Below are positions 33,883-44,717 of a stretch of DNA of 64,000 nt, one piece after another. The notes beneath the pieces were generated by a model, which did not search any database, was not told the origin of the DNA, and saw only the letters and a list, made by a program, of their open reading frames with translations. The translations under genes and the position numbers were made by a program. How positions within the stretch are numbered: the stretch's first letter is position 1; every line of letters starts with the position of its first letter. Source of the DNA: Arabidopsis thaliana (taxonomy: Eukaryota > Streptophyta > Magnoliopsida > Brassicales > Brassicaceae); contig NC_003076.8 of NCBI RefSeq assembly GCF_000001735.4, positions 15,193,835 through 15,257,834 on the forward strand. The letters are read 5' to 3'.

Positions 33883-34194
33883 ATGAAGTTCACGGCGCTT
33901 GTGTTCATTGTGTTCGTGGTGGGTGTCATGGTTTCTCCAGTTTCAATCAGAGCAACTGAGGTCAAACTTTCTGGAGGAGAAGCTGATGTAACGTGTGATG
34001 CAGTACAGCTTAGTTCATGCGCAACACCAATGCTCACAGGAGTACCACCGTCTACAGAGTGTTGCGGGAAACTGAAGGAGCAACAGCCGTGTTTTTGTAC
34101 ATATATTAAAGATCCAAGATATAGTCAATATGTTGGTTCTGCAAATGCTAAGAAAACGTTAGCAACTTGTGGTGTTCCTTATCCTACTTGTTGA
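33883..34194 (+). CDS. Type II non-specific lipid-transfer protein
   Basis: A single exon of 103 aa and a close paralogue of the preceding gene, including promoter and leader (AGACATGAAGTTCACGG). Signal peptide MKFTALVFIVFVVGVMV. All eight cysteines keep type II spacing. The C5-x-C6 residue is Phe (CFC) instead of Leu; this position points into the lipid cavity in the family and influences lipid preference, so ligand range may differ. Probably At5g38170. Confidence 0.93.
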   Translation: MKFTALVFIVFVVGVMVSPVSIRATEVKLSGGEADVTCDAVQLSSCATPMLTGVPPSTECCGKLKEQQPCFCTYIKDPRYSQYVGSANAKKTLATCGVPYPTC

Positions 34195-35346
34195 TTTTTG
34201 AGATATTGCTAAAAAAAGTTGTTAATGATAATAATATTTAACAAACATAAGCACACATGTTTCTACATTTTTGTATGCTTTTTTTTTCTTCGTTTCCGAC
34301 TTTAAAATGGTTAACAAAATTATAGTGTTATCCTACTTGTTGATGTTTGAGATATTGAACATCATAGTGTTAACGTTAGAAAATAACTAAAATACTTATG
34401 TTTTAGTTTAACCACAATTTTTAATTTAACTATATGAATCTTTAATCTAAAGTATATTTACAACAAATTAATATTCAAGTTATTGTCGAATGTCAATAAC
34501 TCAATTAGTAAAGTATTTCAACAAACCGTAGAGGTAGATGGTTTGAATGGAGCTTGGGATGAAAGAAACCAAATTAAATACTCTGGTCTCTCCCGACATG
34601 AGGGGATGTACGAGCCAATGCCAAGAGCCTCTTAGTAACAAATGGATTTTGGTCGCATAAATCCATATACATTTATAAATTGAGATTCATTTTTCTTTTT
34701 GCTTTTATGAAACATAAATATATATATATATATATATATTTATATTACATGTATTTTTTTAAAAAATATAATTTTACGAAAAATACAGTTTTGTGGTTTT
34801 TGATGGATATAATTTTAATGAGAAAACCATATATATTATACAATTCATCGGTTTTAATGAGATAATGTGATTTTACAGTTTTGGCAAAAAATAGAACTTA
34901 GCGATTTTGGTGAAAAACGTGATATTACTATTTTTATATGTGATTTTATAGTTTGATGGAAAAATATGATTTTCTGTTTTAAAAAAAAAATAATTGTAAA
35001 GTTATCATTTAGGTTATATATGTTCGTTCCTCATCTAATATTTGGAGCCAACTTGATCATTTGAATATTCAAGGTATATTCATTTGTTATTTTTGCCTGA
35101 ACTATCGCCATTCAAATGCTCTAATTTGGTGTATCCAGACGAGTTTGAAAATCTTAAATGAATTTTAAAAACTCATTTAAATTACCATTTTTGCCTATTT
35201 ATGCACAAAAGCGAATATCATTTTGGAGCGAGCAAATGAACATACTTATAGTCAAACAAAAATTAAAAAATATATGAGAAAACTTATTTTAAAAAACCAA
35301 AAAAAGTAAAAGAAAGACAACATAAATTTATTATATTTTGCTATAT
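34195..35346. other. Intergenic DNA with possible SINE remnant
   Basis: At 34495-34640, CTCAATTAGTAAAG and GGTTTGAATGGAG resemble degenerate tRNA A and B boxes at roughly tRNA-like spacing, suggesting a decayed SINE. A (TA)n run lies at 34718-34740. A direct echo of the gene 2 end (TATCCTACTTGTTGATGTTT) occurs near 34329, a small duplicate of the 3' end. Nothing else. Confidence 0.35.
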
Positions 35347-35647
35347 CAAAGTTAATAGGGATACCTACCACAACAACTCGACAAATCAAGCTAATCGATG
35401 GAACCGTACGGAACCGTATCAGCACAATCACAGCCACTAGCAACCATCGTTACAAGGATGGCCTGCAGCTTTGGTTCTCCACACGCTCGTCCTCTTAGCC
35501 CGAGTGTTCTGTTTTTCTATGTCAAACTCTGTTTCTACTTCTCTTCTAAATTTCAGCATGAAGTAGCATTTATTGTATAAACGTTTTTTGTTTGAATATA
35601 ATTTTACATTCTTTCAAAAAAAAAAAAAAACAAAGTTAATAGGGATA
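35347..35647 (+). mobile_element. Short LINE-type retroposed insert with 17-bp target duplication
   Basis: CAAAGTTAATAGGGATA at 35347-35363 is repeated at 35631-35647. Between them are 267 bases that end in a run of about 15 A (35616-35630). Perfect long direct repeats with a poly(A) tail show target-primed insertion. The body looks like a 5'-truncated LINE 3' end; I do not recognise the family. Because the repeats are still perfect the insertion is probably young. Confidence 0.88.
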
Positions 35648-35837
35648 TTTTTGGCAATACATGCAAAATTTTATTAGTTTTATTTTGAGTTTATATGACG
35701 GTTTCTCTTTTATGAGTCATAATGTTTATATTTGGAATATTCTCTCAGTAGTTTAACGCATGTATCATCACTATGCAACTTACACACTCAATTCATGTGA
35801 GCATTTGTAAAACAAGCAAGGACCTTCATTTCATTTT

Positions 35838-35854
35838 GCATGATGGCCAAGTGG
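35838..35854 (+). promoter_or_regulatory. Conserved promoter block of nsLTP gene 3
   Basis: TGCATGATGGCCAAGTG, two mismatches to gene 1, 184 bases before the ATG. Confidence 0.55.
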
Positions 35855-36021
35855 ACGAGTTTTTCTTACCGAGGTAAGACTAATTTGACTTCTCTGTTAC
35901 AACCATGTAAATCTTATATATATGAGTTTTACCATCTTAAAAACCTTCAACACAAATCTCAAATATATATTTTAAAAAAAAAAAAACTGAAACAAAAGAA
36001 GAGTCATCAGATTTTGAAGAC

Positions 36022-36309
36022 ATGAAGTTCATGACACTAATGGTCATCACATTTGTGATTATCGTCCTGTCATCTCCTATTTTGATGAAAGCAGAAGAGA
36101 CACAGTCATGTGTTCCGATGGAGCTCATGCCATGCTTACCTGCAATGACCAAAAGAGAACAACCGACTAAAGATTGTTGCGAAAATCTGATTAAGCAAAA
36201 GACATGTTTATGTGATTACATTAAAAACCCATTATATAGTATGTTTACTATCTCTCTAGTCGCTCGCAAAGTTTTAGAGACTTGTAATGTTCCTTATACT
36301 AGTTGTTAA
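36022..36309 (+). CDS. Type II non-specific lipid-transfer protein
   Basis: A single exon of 95 aa. Signal peptide MKFMTLMVITFVIIVLSS followed by PILMKAEE; cleavage probably near residue 24. Eight cysteines in exact type II spacing, CLC at C5-x-C6. Closer to the two copies at 53 and 57 kb than to genes 1 and 2 (shared MPCLPAMT, QPTKDCC, VARKVLE). Probably At5g38180. The large retrotransposon now separates it from those relatives. Confidence 0.92.
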   Translation: MKFMTLMVITFVIIVLSSPILMKAEETQSCVPMELMPCLPAMTKREQPTKDCCENLIKQKTCLCDYIKNPLYSMFTISLVARKVLETCNVPYTSC

Positions 36310-37145
36310 AGCTCAATATATTTTTCAAAATAAATATTATTTATAAGAAACTGAAATCTTTTGTAACAACAATTCATTGATGATGATGGTTGTTGGGCAT
36401 TTTCATGTTATCGTTGAAGCTTAAAATTGTGGTGTTTATTATTAAAACTGGTTTCAAGAAAAAATATTTGTGTTATTTGGTACCGATCAAAAGTATACAT
36501 TTCTATTGTTTTTTTACGTCTTATTCATATTATACTTTTGAGTTTGAGTAAGAAACAACATGGAATGTTTATTTGTACAAGAGGATTTAGTACTGAAATA
36601 CAGATTCCTAGTTAACCAAAAGAAAAAAAGAGAGTAGATAAACTGATTCCTACCAGTATTATTAACTTATGAAACAAATGAAAATGATTTAGCCAATATT
36701 ATTAATTTATTAAAAATTTATTAAAAATATTATTTTGTTTATTAAGTTTAAATAAATATTTATATATATTATTAATATAATATTTTGTTTTGCCATTCTG
36801 CATATCCATTCAACATATTTTAAACATAATTTTATTGTACAGTTTTTCATTCTGCAAATTTTTATTCTACGGATTTTTATTATGTAACTTATATCATTAT
36901 GATATTATGATATTATGCAATGTTTATCAATGAGAGCATAAAACTGGTGTCTATAAGGCCTTCGTTAATATGGGCCGTGTGCAAATACATTCTTAATCGA
37001 ATCAAAAGAGGTTCATCTCGATGACAGATGTTATTATAGACTTATACCCCCCACCTATTATTGTTTAGCTTCTATTTCTTTTTCTTCCATCTACGAAACT
37101 GAACAATGATTAGAAGATGAGACCGTCGACGAGATTGAGGACTAT
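36310..37145. other. Intergenic DNA
   Basis: 3' UTR of nsLTP gene 3, similar in part to the region after 53444 and 57480. AT-rich, no further gene. Confidence 0.5.
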
Positions 37146-38121
37146 GGTCCTGTTCGTTTGTCTGTCGTTGGTGACTGAAACCAGCGACAGCAACCAAAAG
37201 TTGTTCGTTTGCCTGTCGTTGGTTCAGCGACCAAAAGTAGCGACAGTCGCCAGCGACCGGCGACTGCAATTTTTGGTCGCTGAAATTTTTAGCGATCAAT
37301 TGCTGGTTTCAGCAATTAGTCGCTGCTTTTGGTCGCTGGATTCAGCGACATGCAAACGAACAACTTAGCGATCAAAAAATATAAATTAAAAAATAATTAA
37401 AAATAATTAAATTAAACAGAATTAAATTAAATTAAATTTAAATAAATGTCTTTTTGTACTCTGAACGGTTGTGTCTTTTAATCCAACTTTCCGTAAAAAA
37501 TATTGACGGTTGTTTTTTCTCGCTTGTGTCTTTTATTGTAACCTTCCTATATTGTAATTTTCTGTCAAAATATTTACGGTTATTTTTTCCGGTTAGTTAT
37601 ATATATACTATTGAATAACTACGAAATTTATAATATGCATCATTTGGAGTTAGATTTGTTTTAAAGAAATTATTATATAAACAAATTTATAATATTTTTT
37701 TCTGCGATATCACGAAGGGTTTGAGTTCTAATTTAATTAAGATAATTCTTATTAAATTAAGTTAAAATAAATTAAATTCAAATAACATAAATTAATTATA
37801 GTCAAATTAAATTTGATAAAACTAAAATAAATAAATATATTAATTTATTTTTCTCATGGTGTATGATATATATGATTTATATTTTAATTTTAAAATATAA
37901 ATTAGCACCAAAAATAATTAATTTTTTAAAAAAATATAGCGACTGTTTATAGCGACAGTCAAACGAACAACACAGCGACAATTATTAGCGATTGTCGCTG
38001 TAATTGGTCGCTGAGTCAAGCGACAGACAAACGAACAATGTATGTTGTCGCTGGTTGCTGTCGCTGGTTGCTGTCGCTGGTCGCTGTCGCTGGATCCAGC
38101 GACAGGGAAACGAACAGGGCC
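37146..38121. mobile_element. TIR transposon with CAGCGAC-rich subterminal regions
   Basis: The left end GGTCCTGTTCGTTTGTCTGT and the right end, read inverted, GGCCCTGTTCGTTTCCCTGT, form imperfect TIRs. TAT flanks both sides (37143-37145 and 38122-38124). Inside each end, CAGCGAC or its complement GTCGCTG recurs many times (37146-37370 and 37930-38105), while the 550-base centre is AT-rich. No transposase frame. The three-base TAT flank suggests a PIF/Harbinger-like type; hAT is an alternative, but I see no 8-bp duplication. Confidence 0.75.
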
Positions 38122-38243
38122 TATATATTTCTTATTTCTCGATGATTAGATCTTTCTCCTTCCCACGATGGATCGAACGCCGATGAGCTTGTCACTCTTC
38201 AGTCTTTTTCCTTCCCTCCATCTTTAGTCATCATGTCCCCTTA

Positions 38244-38472
38244 GAGCATCCACATTAATCATTTATTTGTGAATGTCTTTAAATATAAAACTATAAAAAA
38301 GAATAATAATAAAATGATGAATGTCTTTAATTTGAGATTTGTGTCTTCCTAAAGACGTTTTAGACACGACAAAAGAAAAATGTCTTTAATTTGAGATTTG
38401 TGTCTTTAATTTTATTATTATCATTTGTTTTAAATTAAAGACATTTATAAAGAATGTCTAATGAAGATGCTC
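38244..38472. mobile_element. MITE, 229 bp, TTA target duplication
   Basis: Ends GAGCATCCACATTA and its imperfect inverse TAATGAAGATGCTC are flanked by TTA on both sides (38241-38243 and 38473-38475). The interior is AT-rich with AATGTCTTTAATTTGAGATT repeated. GAGCATC ends with a TTA duplication fit a PIF/Harbinger-type MITE. Confidence 0.75.
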
Positions 38473-38703
38473 TTATGCCCCATCATGCAAGTATTTTAAA
38501 ATTCCAATTTATTTTATTTTTACAAATGCTATGCTTTCATGTATCATGACATCTTTTCTCTCAACATGTTATATTTTCATTTTACGCTATTTTGTTTGAA
38601 TAAATTTCATTCTATCTTTTTCTAACTACACGCTGTTTCTTTCAAATTTCATGTTATTCTTATTCAATATATGAGAAAATCACCTTTCAAAAAAAAAAAA
38701 AAC

Positions 38704-39536
38704 GTTTAATTTGGGTACATCAAATGCAAATTTTTGCTGAAAGTTTTTTGAAACTAAATATATGACTTGAAGGCTTGGCTCGTATCTATTGTCTCTCTCT
38801 TTACGTATGATTGATAGTTTGTTTTGAATCTTCTTATCCATCCACATGAAAAGATTAGCTGCTAGTGTCAGGCTGCTCTCCATGCTTCCTTCCATTTTGT
38901 TCCCGCCATATCGAATGTGTTGTTATTTGAAAACTGTATCAAACTAGGAACATGCGGATCCTGTTTTGCTGAACCGTAGAGATGATGTTTACTACATCAT
39001 TCGAAGTCGTGGAGAATTGGCGTTAGAGTAGTTGCTTTGCTAGAGCAGTCCAAATTCTCGACGAGTAGGTACAGCTGAAGAATAGGTGGTCTCTCGTCTC
39101 GATTTAACTATTGCATAGAACACATGTTGATGTCAAATCTGTAGCCCATCTCATCATTCTATCTGCAGTTGAAAGCCGATTTTTCATTGCGTACCAAAGG
39201 AGTATCTGGGAATCGCATGGGTAAACTATACTCCCTTATGCCAAGCGACTTTGCTCGATGTCGTTTGTGTGGGGTTCCATGTGTCTTGAGTTGAAAATAA
39301 ATCAGCCTGAAGTGCAACACGTTCTCGTCGTTTCTGTTCCAAATTATTTTCAATCTGATTTAGAGCCTTTATCAGGTGAGGTCGCCTTCTCCGAGTCCGC
39401 CACGCATCACTTAAGGTAGCACTGATACCAACTCCCAGATCGATAACTCCTCTGCGTCCGGTTATGTCCATTAGGGACCCCAACGGAGACCAATTATCAT
39501 ACTAGAAAGAAGTTACAATGTCATTCCTGACTTCAC
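38704..39536 (-). pseudogene. LINE reverse-transcriptase C-terminal remnant
   Basis: The minus strand reads DNWSPLGSLMDITGRRG, VIDLGVGISATLSDAW, then WHKGVWF, typical of plant L1-type elements at the RT/zf-RVT junction, and later WMDKKIQNKLSIIRKERDNR near the end of such proteins. Frames are broken several times. The sequence is interrupted at 39536 by the LTR retrotransposon. A matching upstream piece (LARAKTLCKSE) resumes at about 51435-51475 on the other side, so the LINE was here first. Confidence 0.7.
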
Positions 39537-39988
39537 TGTTGGAGTATAAAACCGAACTTCCAAACCGAAGAATGAAATGCCGAGCCTTAAGGAAGATCTT
39601 TATTAATATCCTTGAAGTTCGGATGTTTACAAAATGTTTCCACAGCCGAGCTTAAACTTATTTAATACAGACTTCACAAGTCAAAACTAGACTTATGCTT
39701 TTTGAATCTTAATTAGAAGTTTCTATTGCTTTTCTCTGCCACTTTTTCCTCTTCCTTTTTCTGACATTCCTTTGTCAGTATTTATAGTACTGAAAGGACA
39801 GTCTATCGTTCAGGGTTCTTCTCGATGTGGGACATTCTCTTGACCAACAGCTTCCTTGAGGCGGGCCTCGTCTGATGCTGGGCTCTTTTTCCTTTAACGG
39901 GCCGGTCTTCCCTCCTTTCCTTCTTTATTACTAATTTTGATGTGTTGGGCTTTTAAACGTGTTGGTGGGGCGAAGCCCATGTCCAACA
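39537..39988 (-). repeat. 3' LTR of the retrotransposon
   Basis: 452 bases, TGTTGG to CCAACA. Within it the minus strand has CTATAAATACTGAC near 39777-39790, the LTR promoter TATA box, also present in the other LTR. Confidence 0.95.
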
Positions 39989-40005
39989 GTTACTCCCCCC
40001 CTTCG
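39989..40005 (-). other. Polypurine tract
   Basis: On the minus strand GAAGGGGGGGAGTAAC lies directly before the 3' LTR, as expected for the plus-strand primer of reverse transcription. Confidence 0.85.
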
Positions 40006-40353
40006 AAATCCACTCAGGACCTTGAGGAAGCCGTACAGTTTCACGCTGCCAGCTGCTAAGCTTCTGGATCTTTCCCTGCCGCGCGTGAAGTCCCTGAAGA
40101 CGATTGGGCGGGCCCAGCTGCAATCATTATTGCTAGGTTTTAGGCATAGAGCCCATTACTTCTGTCGTTCCCGGAAAGTCTATTCTGTCTTAAATCAACA
40201 TCAGCCGTCTCCGAAGCACTCTGCTCTAAAGGTAATAACTTTCTTCGACCCTTCGACTTTGATTTTCTGATTCGTTCTGCATTCTCTTGTATTCGTGCCT
40301 TCTGTTACATTTTCTGCCTTTCTTCCAAATCTGCGTTTTTCTCGTCTCAAGCA

Positions 40354-43015
40354 ATGGGTTCTTCATCTCCAAACAACTCTGTCGACTCTTACATCCGCGA
40401 GAGGACTTCTTCGGACCTTTCAGGGAAGAAATCTCCTTCAATAGGTTGGTCCGAGGAGTCGTCTCGTCATTCTGTCGGGTCTTCGACTCATCGTGGAAAA
40501 TCTGCTGAGGTTCCTTCCTCCGGGATAGATCGTCGCGAAATCTCCGCCGTTAGAGATAGGGTTCCCTTCTCTAGTCGTGTTCCTACCGTTGTTCCGAGCT
40601 TGCGAGATGATACTGATTCTGACGGAGCTGGGAATCGTTATGCCGACGATGAGAGAGAATCGGCGGATGAAAACGTTTCGGGTGAATCTAGAAAAAACGA
40701 GATGGTCGATCTGGGACCCACTACGTCGACCCGTGAATCTGTTGGCCGAACGACCGACTTTTGCTTGTTGCCGGGCCCTCTAACTATTAGGATCCCACGA
40801 GATACGGATCGGCCGAGCGATTGTCCTGAGGGGTTCATTTGTCTCTTCGAAGGGTTTTTCACCGAGACGGGACTTCGCTTTCCTATTCCCGACTTTCTCA
40901 TGCGATTCTGTCGGAACCGTCAGATTGCTATATCCCAACTGACGGTCGCTTCGATACGAACTGCAGCCTGCCTCCAGATGCTTTGCGCGAGGTGCGGCAT
41001 TCCCCTTTCAGTGGAGCTTATGGAAGAACTTACTTCTTTCAGTAAAGTACCTCACAAGCTCGGCCAGCATTATATTAGCTCAGTTAGGGGTTTCAAGATT
41101 CTCGAAAACGAACCCTCAAAGACCCGGGACTGGTTAGGAGGATACTTCTATGCTAAGGTGGACCGGAACCTTGTGGAGGATCCTTCGGTTGAATTTAGGA
41201 CTGAATGGAACCTTGATTATGGTAGACTTTAGGCCTCTGTCCGGCTCTCCTAGGGTCGTCATTTCTTTTTGTCTTGAGTTTCGTTTAATATTTTCCTTTT
41301 TATTATTTTTTTTGCACACCGAACCTTCGAATCCTTCGAAATTGCTCTCGACGAATCCTTGATCAGGCCGAGACTCTGAGAGAACAAGCTCCGATTGACT
41401 GGAAACAGGTTCCCTGTCTGAAGCATAAGAAACAGAACAAGCGCAAACCGCAAAAACAAAAGAGTTCGGCCCGTCCAAAGAAAATGTCCGGCGAAAATGT
41501 TAACTTGGCAACCCTCATGCGTGAGAAACGAGCTCGCAAGGAGGCTGAATCCAAACCTCGTCTAGCGATAGTTGACAAAACTCATGAGGACAAGGCTCGT
41601 CTTGATGTAGCCGAGAAAAATCGCAAGGGTCATGAGGATAAGACCAAAAAGGGTACGTCTGGCGCCGAACGTCGGGACGTTACCGATGTGACCCGAGTGG
41701 ACAAAGCTCGTCCAATCACCGTTGGTCAGAAAGGATCATCTGGCCGCAGCGTGGATAGGGAGAGGAGCGGCCCTGATACCTTTGGCTCTAAGCGTCCCTG
41801 TTCTTCAAAAGAGGTCGCTCCAGCTTTGGACAAAAGGAGGCGTATCGGGAGCGGTGATGTCGACCTTTCAGCCGGGCCCCGTCTTTTGGCAATTGCTGAT
41901 CACTCATTCCGCTATGAGTACAAAGTCAGGGACTCCCCGTTTTCTGCCGACCGGGTTGAATGTGCTCGTTTCCTTCGGAAGGTGGTTGGAGCTCCCGGAG
42001 AACCGGAACATGAGTTTTTGGCCGAGGCTGACCTTTTCGAGAAGTGAGCGCGTGCAGAGTGCCAGGTTAGCTGCACGTAGAATGACGTTCTCTTCTCTAC
42101 TCCCCCAGAAGACAATATGTGCGCTTGGCAGGCTGTATGGGCGAATAACCTCCTGATCTCGCGGTATGATCGCAATCTGCGCTCGGCTCGTGAAAAGATT
42201 CTGGTGCTCGAGGGCAAATTAAAGAATGCCGAGCGTACCATTGCTGATAACAATCAACAAGCTAAGGCGGGTTTGGAGGAGTTGAAAGCCTTGAAAAAAG
42301 AGACTGTTGTTCTGAAAGCTGAGCGTTCGAAAGAGGCTGCGACGCTCGAGAATGTTCTGAGGCAACAAACTCTGCTGGAGGCCCGGTTGGCTGAGGAGAA
42401 AGAGATTTTTTGGCGTTTTCGGGAAGAGAAGTTCGCAGAGGAAATGCGAAGACGCGTGCCGAGCTTCTGAACAAGTATTACGAACGCTCGGAAAAATTCT
42501 TTCGCCATATTGCCGAGACTGAAAATGCCTCGCATATGGTGAAGATGCATGCGCAAGCAACCGGTACACTTAGCTGTCTGAAGTTTCTAGCCGATGAGGA
42601 TAAAATCCCTATACCGGCGAGTACGTTTGAAGAGTTTGAGGAGTGGAAAGAGAAAATTGACGCGTTCAACGTGACGGAGCTGGTGAACGGCGGGAGGGTC
42701 ATCACGCCTGTCGCTCCTCATGGTTCGACGGAAAATGTGCAGGGTTCGGAGGAGTCTCCCTTCCGGATTAACCAATTTGGCTCGAAACTTGGGGTCCTGG
42801 CGGCTTGCGAGATTGATCCCATAACCGAGTTCTTCACCGATCCTAAACTCGCTGCTTTGGTTTCTGCGGGAGTTAAGAAGGCGATTGTGACGATCTCTGA
42901 TGATGAGCCGGCGGCCGTGATTACTACTGAAGACGGCCCCGTTCCTGCTTCACATGCCGAGACTGCGCCTACCATTGGGGACAGTTCCGTACTAGCTTCG
43001 AATGCCGAACCTTGA
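40354..43015 (+). pseudogene. Antisense ORF 1 of the retrotransposon (Transposase_28-like, coiled coil), broken
   Basis: Plus strand, opposite to gag-pol. The first block, 40354-41232 (292 codons from MGSSSPNNSVDSY), contains FEGFFTETGLRFPIPDF, RQIAISQLTVASIRTA and FSKVPHKLGQHY, the pattern Pfam calls putative gypsy-type transposon (PF04195). A second block (41367-42047) is Lys/Arg-rich, a third (42111-42470) is a coiled coil, and a fourth runs to TGA at 43015. Likely introns near 41222 and 42044 do not restore a single frame, and the frame changes again near 42445. The coiled coil probably explains the myosin-like name I recall for At5g38190. Function is unknown; antisense genes here are a known Tat feature. 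Confidence 0.7.
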
Positions 43016-43348
43016 GTTGGCATTTTGTTCTTTGGTTCTTGTCTTTGGCGAGCCTGATGTATGCTCGTCTCTTTTTGACTATGGGCCCTATTTTTTTCTT
43101 GAGGCTTTTGTTGAACTTTGTCCTTTCATCATTTCTCCTTCCCTTTCTTGAACAATTCGTACCCTCCTGTGCATTAATGAATGCGGTTTTTTGCTATTTG
43201 TGCTTGTGATTGTACCGTTTTAAATGTTGCCGTGTTCTGTTCTGTTTTCTTTTTAATCATTATAGCGTGTCACACCAAACGAAGCGACGGTTCACTGCAA
43301 GGAGTCAGTGAGGCGTCTCGTCCAAGGAGTCAATCATTGCTCGGACTC

Positions 43349-43356
43349 TATAAAAG
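43349..43356 (+). promoter_or_regulatory. TATA box for antisense ORF 2
   Basis: TATAAAAG in CTCTATAAAAGGAAC, about 95 bases before the ATG at 43447. A textbook plant core promoter on the strand opposite to gag-pol. Confidence 0.7.
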
Positions 43357-43446
43357 GAACTTCTCGGAGATGAGTGTTCTTCACCCCAACGATTTCTCTT
43401 CGCCTTTCCTCTGAAAAAAAAAAAATTTCTTAGAATATTCTTGACT

Positions 43447-44072
43447 ATGTCAGGTTCTCAGGTCTCTCGAGGTACGTCATCAGATTCCGATGATGAGCTT
43501 GATTCCTCGTCGACGTCGATCCGTGGTTATTTCGGGTGTCCCCGTCGTGACCGTTCACCTTCTCCGATCTGCGTAGTGGAGGATCGCGTGATTCGCCGCC
43601 CGGCGCTTCCAGTTGGCGAACCGCTGTACCCCTGGAGGAGGCCTCCATTGATCGCCGCCTCGCCGTCATTCACTCCCGTCGGTCGTGATTTTGTTCCCGG
43701 CAGTGTGAAGTACCCGGCGGATCTGCTTCGTCATCTTCATCCTGAAGAGGCGGCGCGATTCCGATATTGGTTTCGCACGGTAAGTTAATTTAAAGAATCT
43801 TTCTTCATGTTCTTGCTTTTTCCTGAATCCTGAATTTTTTAGATGGTGGTTTTCTGCAGTTGGAGGGGCAACACCGAGCTTACTGCCGCCGCCATGCTGA
43901 GCTCCTCCGCATGATGCAGGAAATGGAGCTTGGAATGAGGAGGTTGGAGGCCGATCCCAAGGACTGGGAACGCTTCGGACTGGGCAAGTTGAACCCACTG
44001 CCGCCTTTTCTGAGGGCGTACTGTCGTGCTAAACTTCACGAGGATGAGGCTAGCTCGTCGAGAGGGCCCTGA
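43447..44072 (+). CDS. Antisense ORF 2 of the retrotransposon, spliced, unknown function
   Basis: Two plus-strand exons: 43447-43779 (donor ACG|GTAAGT) and 43860-44072 (acceptor TTTCTGCAG), joined in phase to give 181 aa. The N-terminal half is Ser/Asp-rich then Pro/Arg-rich (YFGCPRRDRSPSPICVVED); the second half contains LHPEEAARFRYWFRT and HRAYCRRHAELLRMMQEMEL, a short helical region. I recognise no domain. It is undamaged, unlike gag-pol, and has its own TATA box. It belongs to the Tat-type 3' antisense region. Whether it regulates the element or was captured from the host is open. Confidence 0.6.
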
Positions 44073-44717
44073 TTGTTACTCTGCTTCCTTTTGTTTCTTT
44101 TGTTTATGTTGCTTTTAAGTTGTTTTTTTTTTTTATCTGCTTCGCCGGACGTTGTTTGCACCTTTATCCTATTAATGAAAAATCTGGTTTCCCTTTGCAA
44201 AACTTTTTGTGTTTCAGCTTTGTGTCTTTTTCGCTTAATGGGTCGCAGAACGTCTTCTGCCGACCCTTATTATTGCGGGTGACACTAAAACACGTTGCAC
44301 TGGAGCCCGGCTTTTATCCATTTTACGCCGAACTTTTAGTTAGGCTGGATTCTCTTTTGGTGCGGGTGGCTTATCTTGCCATCTGGTGCCCGGCTTACCC
44401 CTTTTTGCTTTGAATTGATGTTTATGCAACCTAAGGTTGGCTAAACTTTTTCCATCATTCGAGCAAAGTTTTGCGGGAAATCATTCGAAAATGAATTCTG
44501 GGCCCGGCTTTAAAATGTTCGCCCGTTTTGAACAGTGTATCCTTGAAGTAAGGAGTCCATTTTTTTTTTTTTACAAAGGACAGCTGCACCCGAGAGTGGG
44601 TTGCCTACGTACCCCTCCTTCAGAGGGGATCAAGCCGATCGTAGTTCACATGTTAGTTGTCGTACATAAGTCTTATTCAAAGGTGGATAAACAGAGGTTT
44701 GTAGGGTAACTTCTTCT
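44073..44717. other. Retrotransposon spacer between antisense ORF 2 and integrase
   Basis: Non-coding stretch inside the element, T-rich at first, then with repeated GCCCGGCTT-like phrases. Contains probable 3' ends of the convergent transcripts. Confidence 0.5.

Noticed and set aside
42044..42108. Intron in antisense ORF 1 (GTGAGC to CCCCCAG)
   Set aside because: Splice signals look good, but joining leaves the next block out of frame by one base, so it is not used as an annotated intron.
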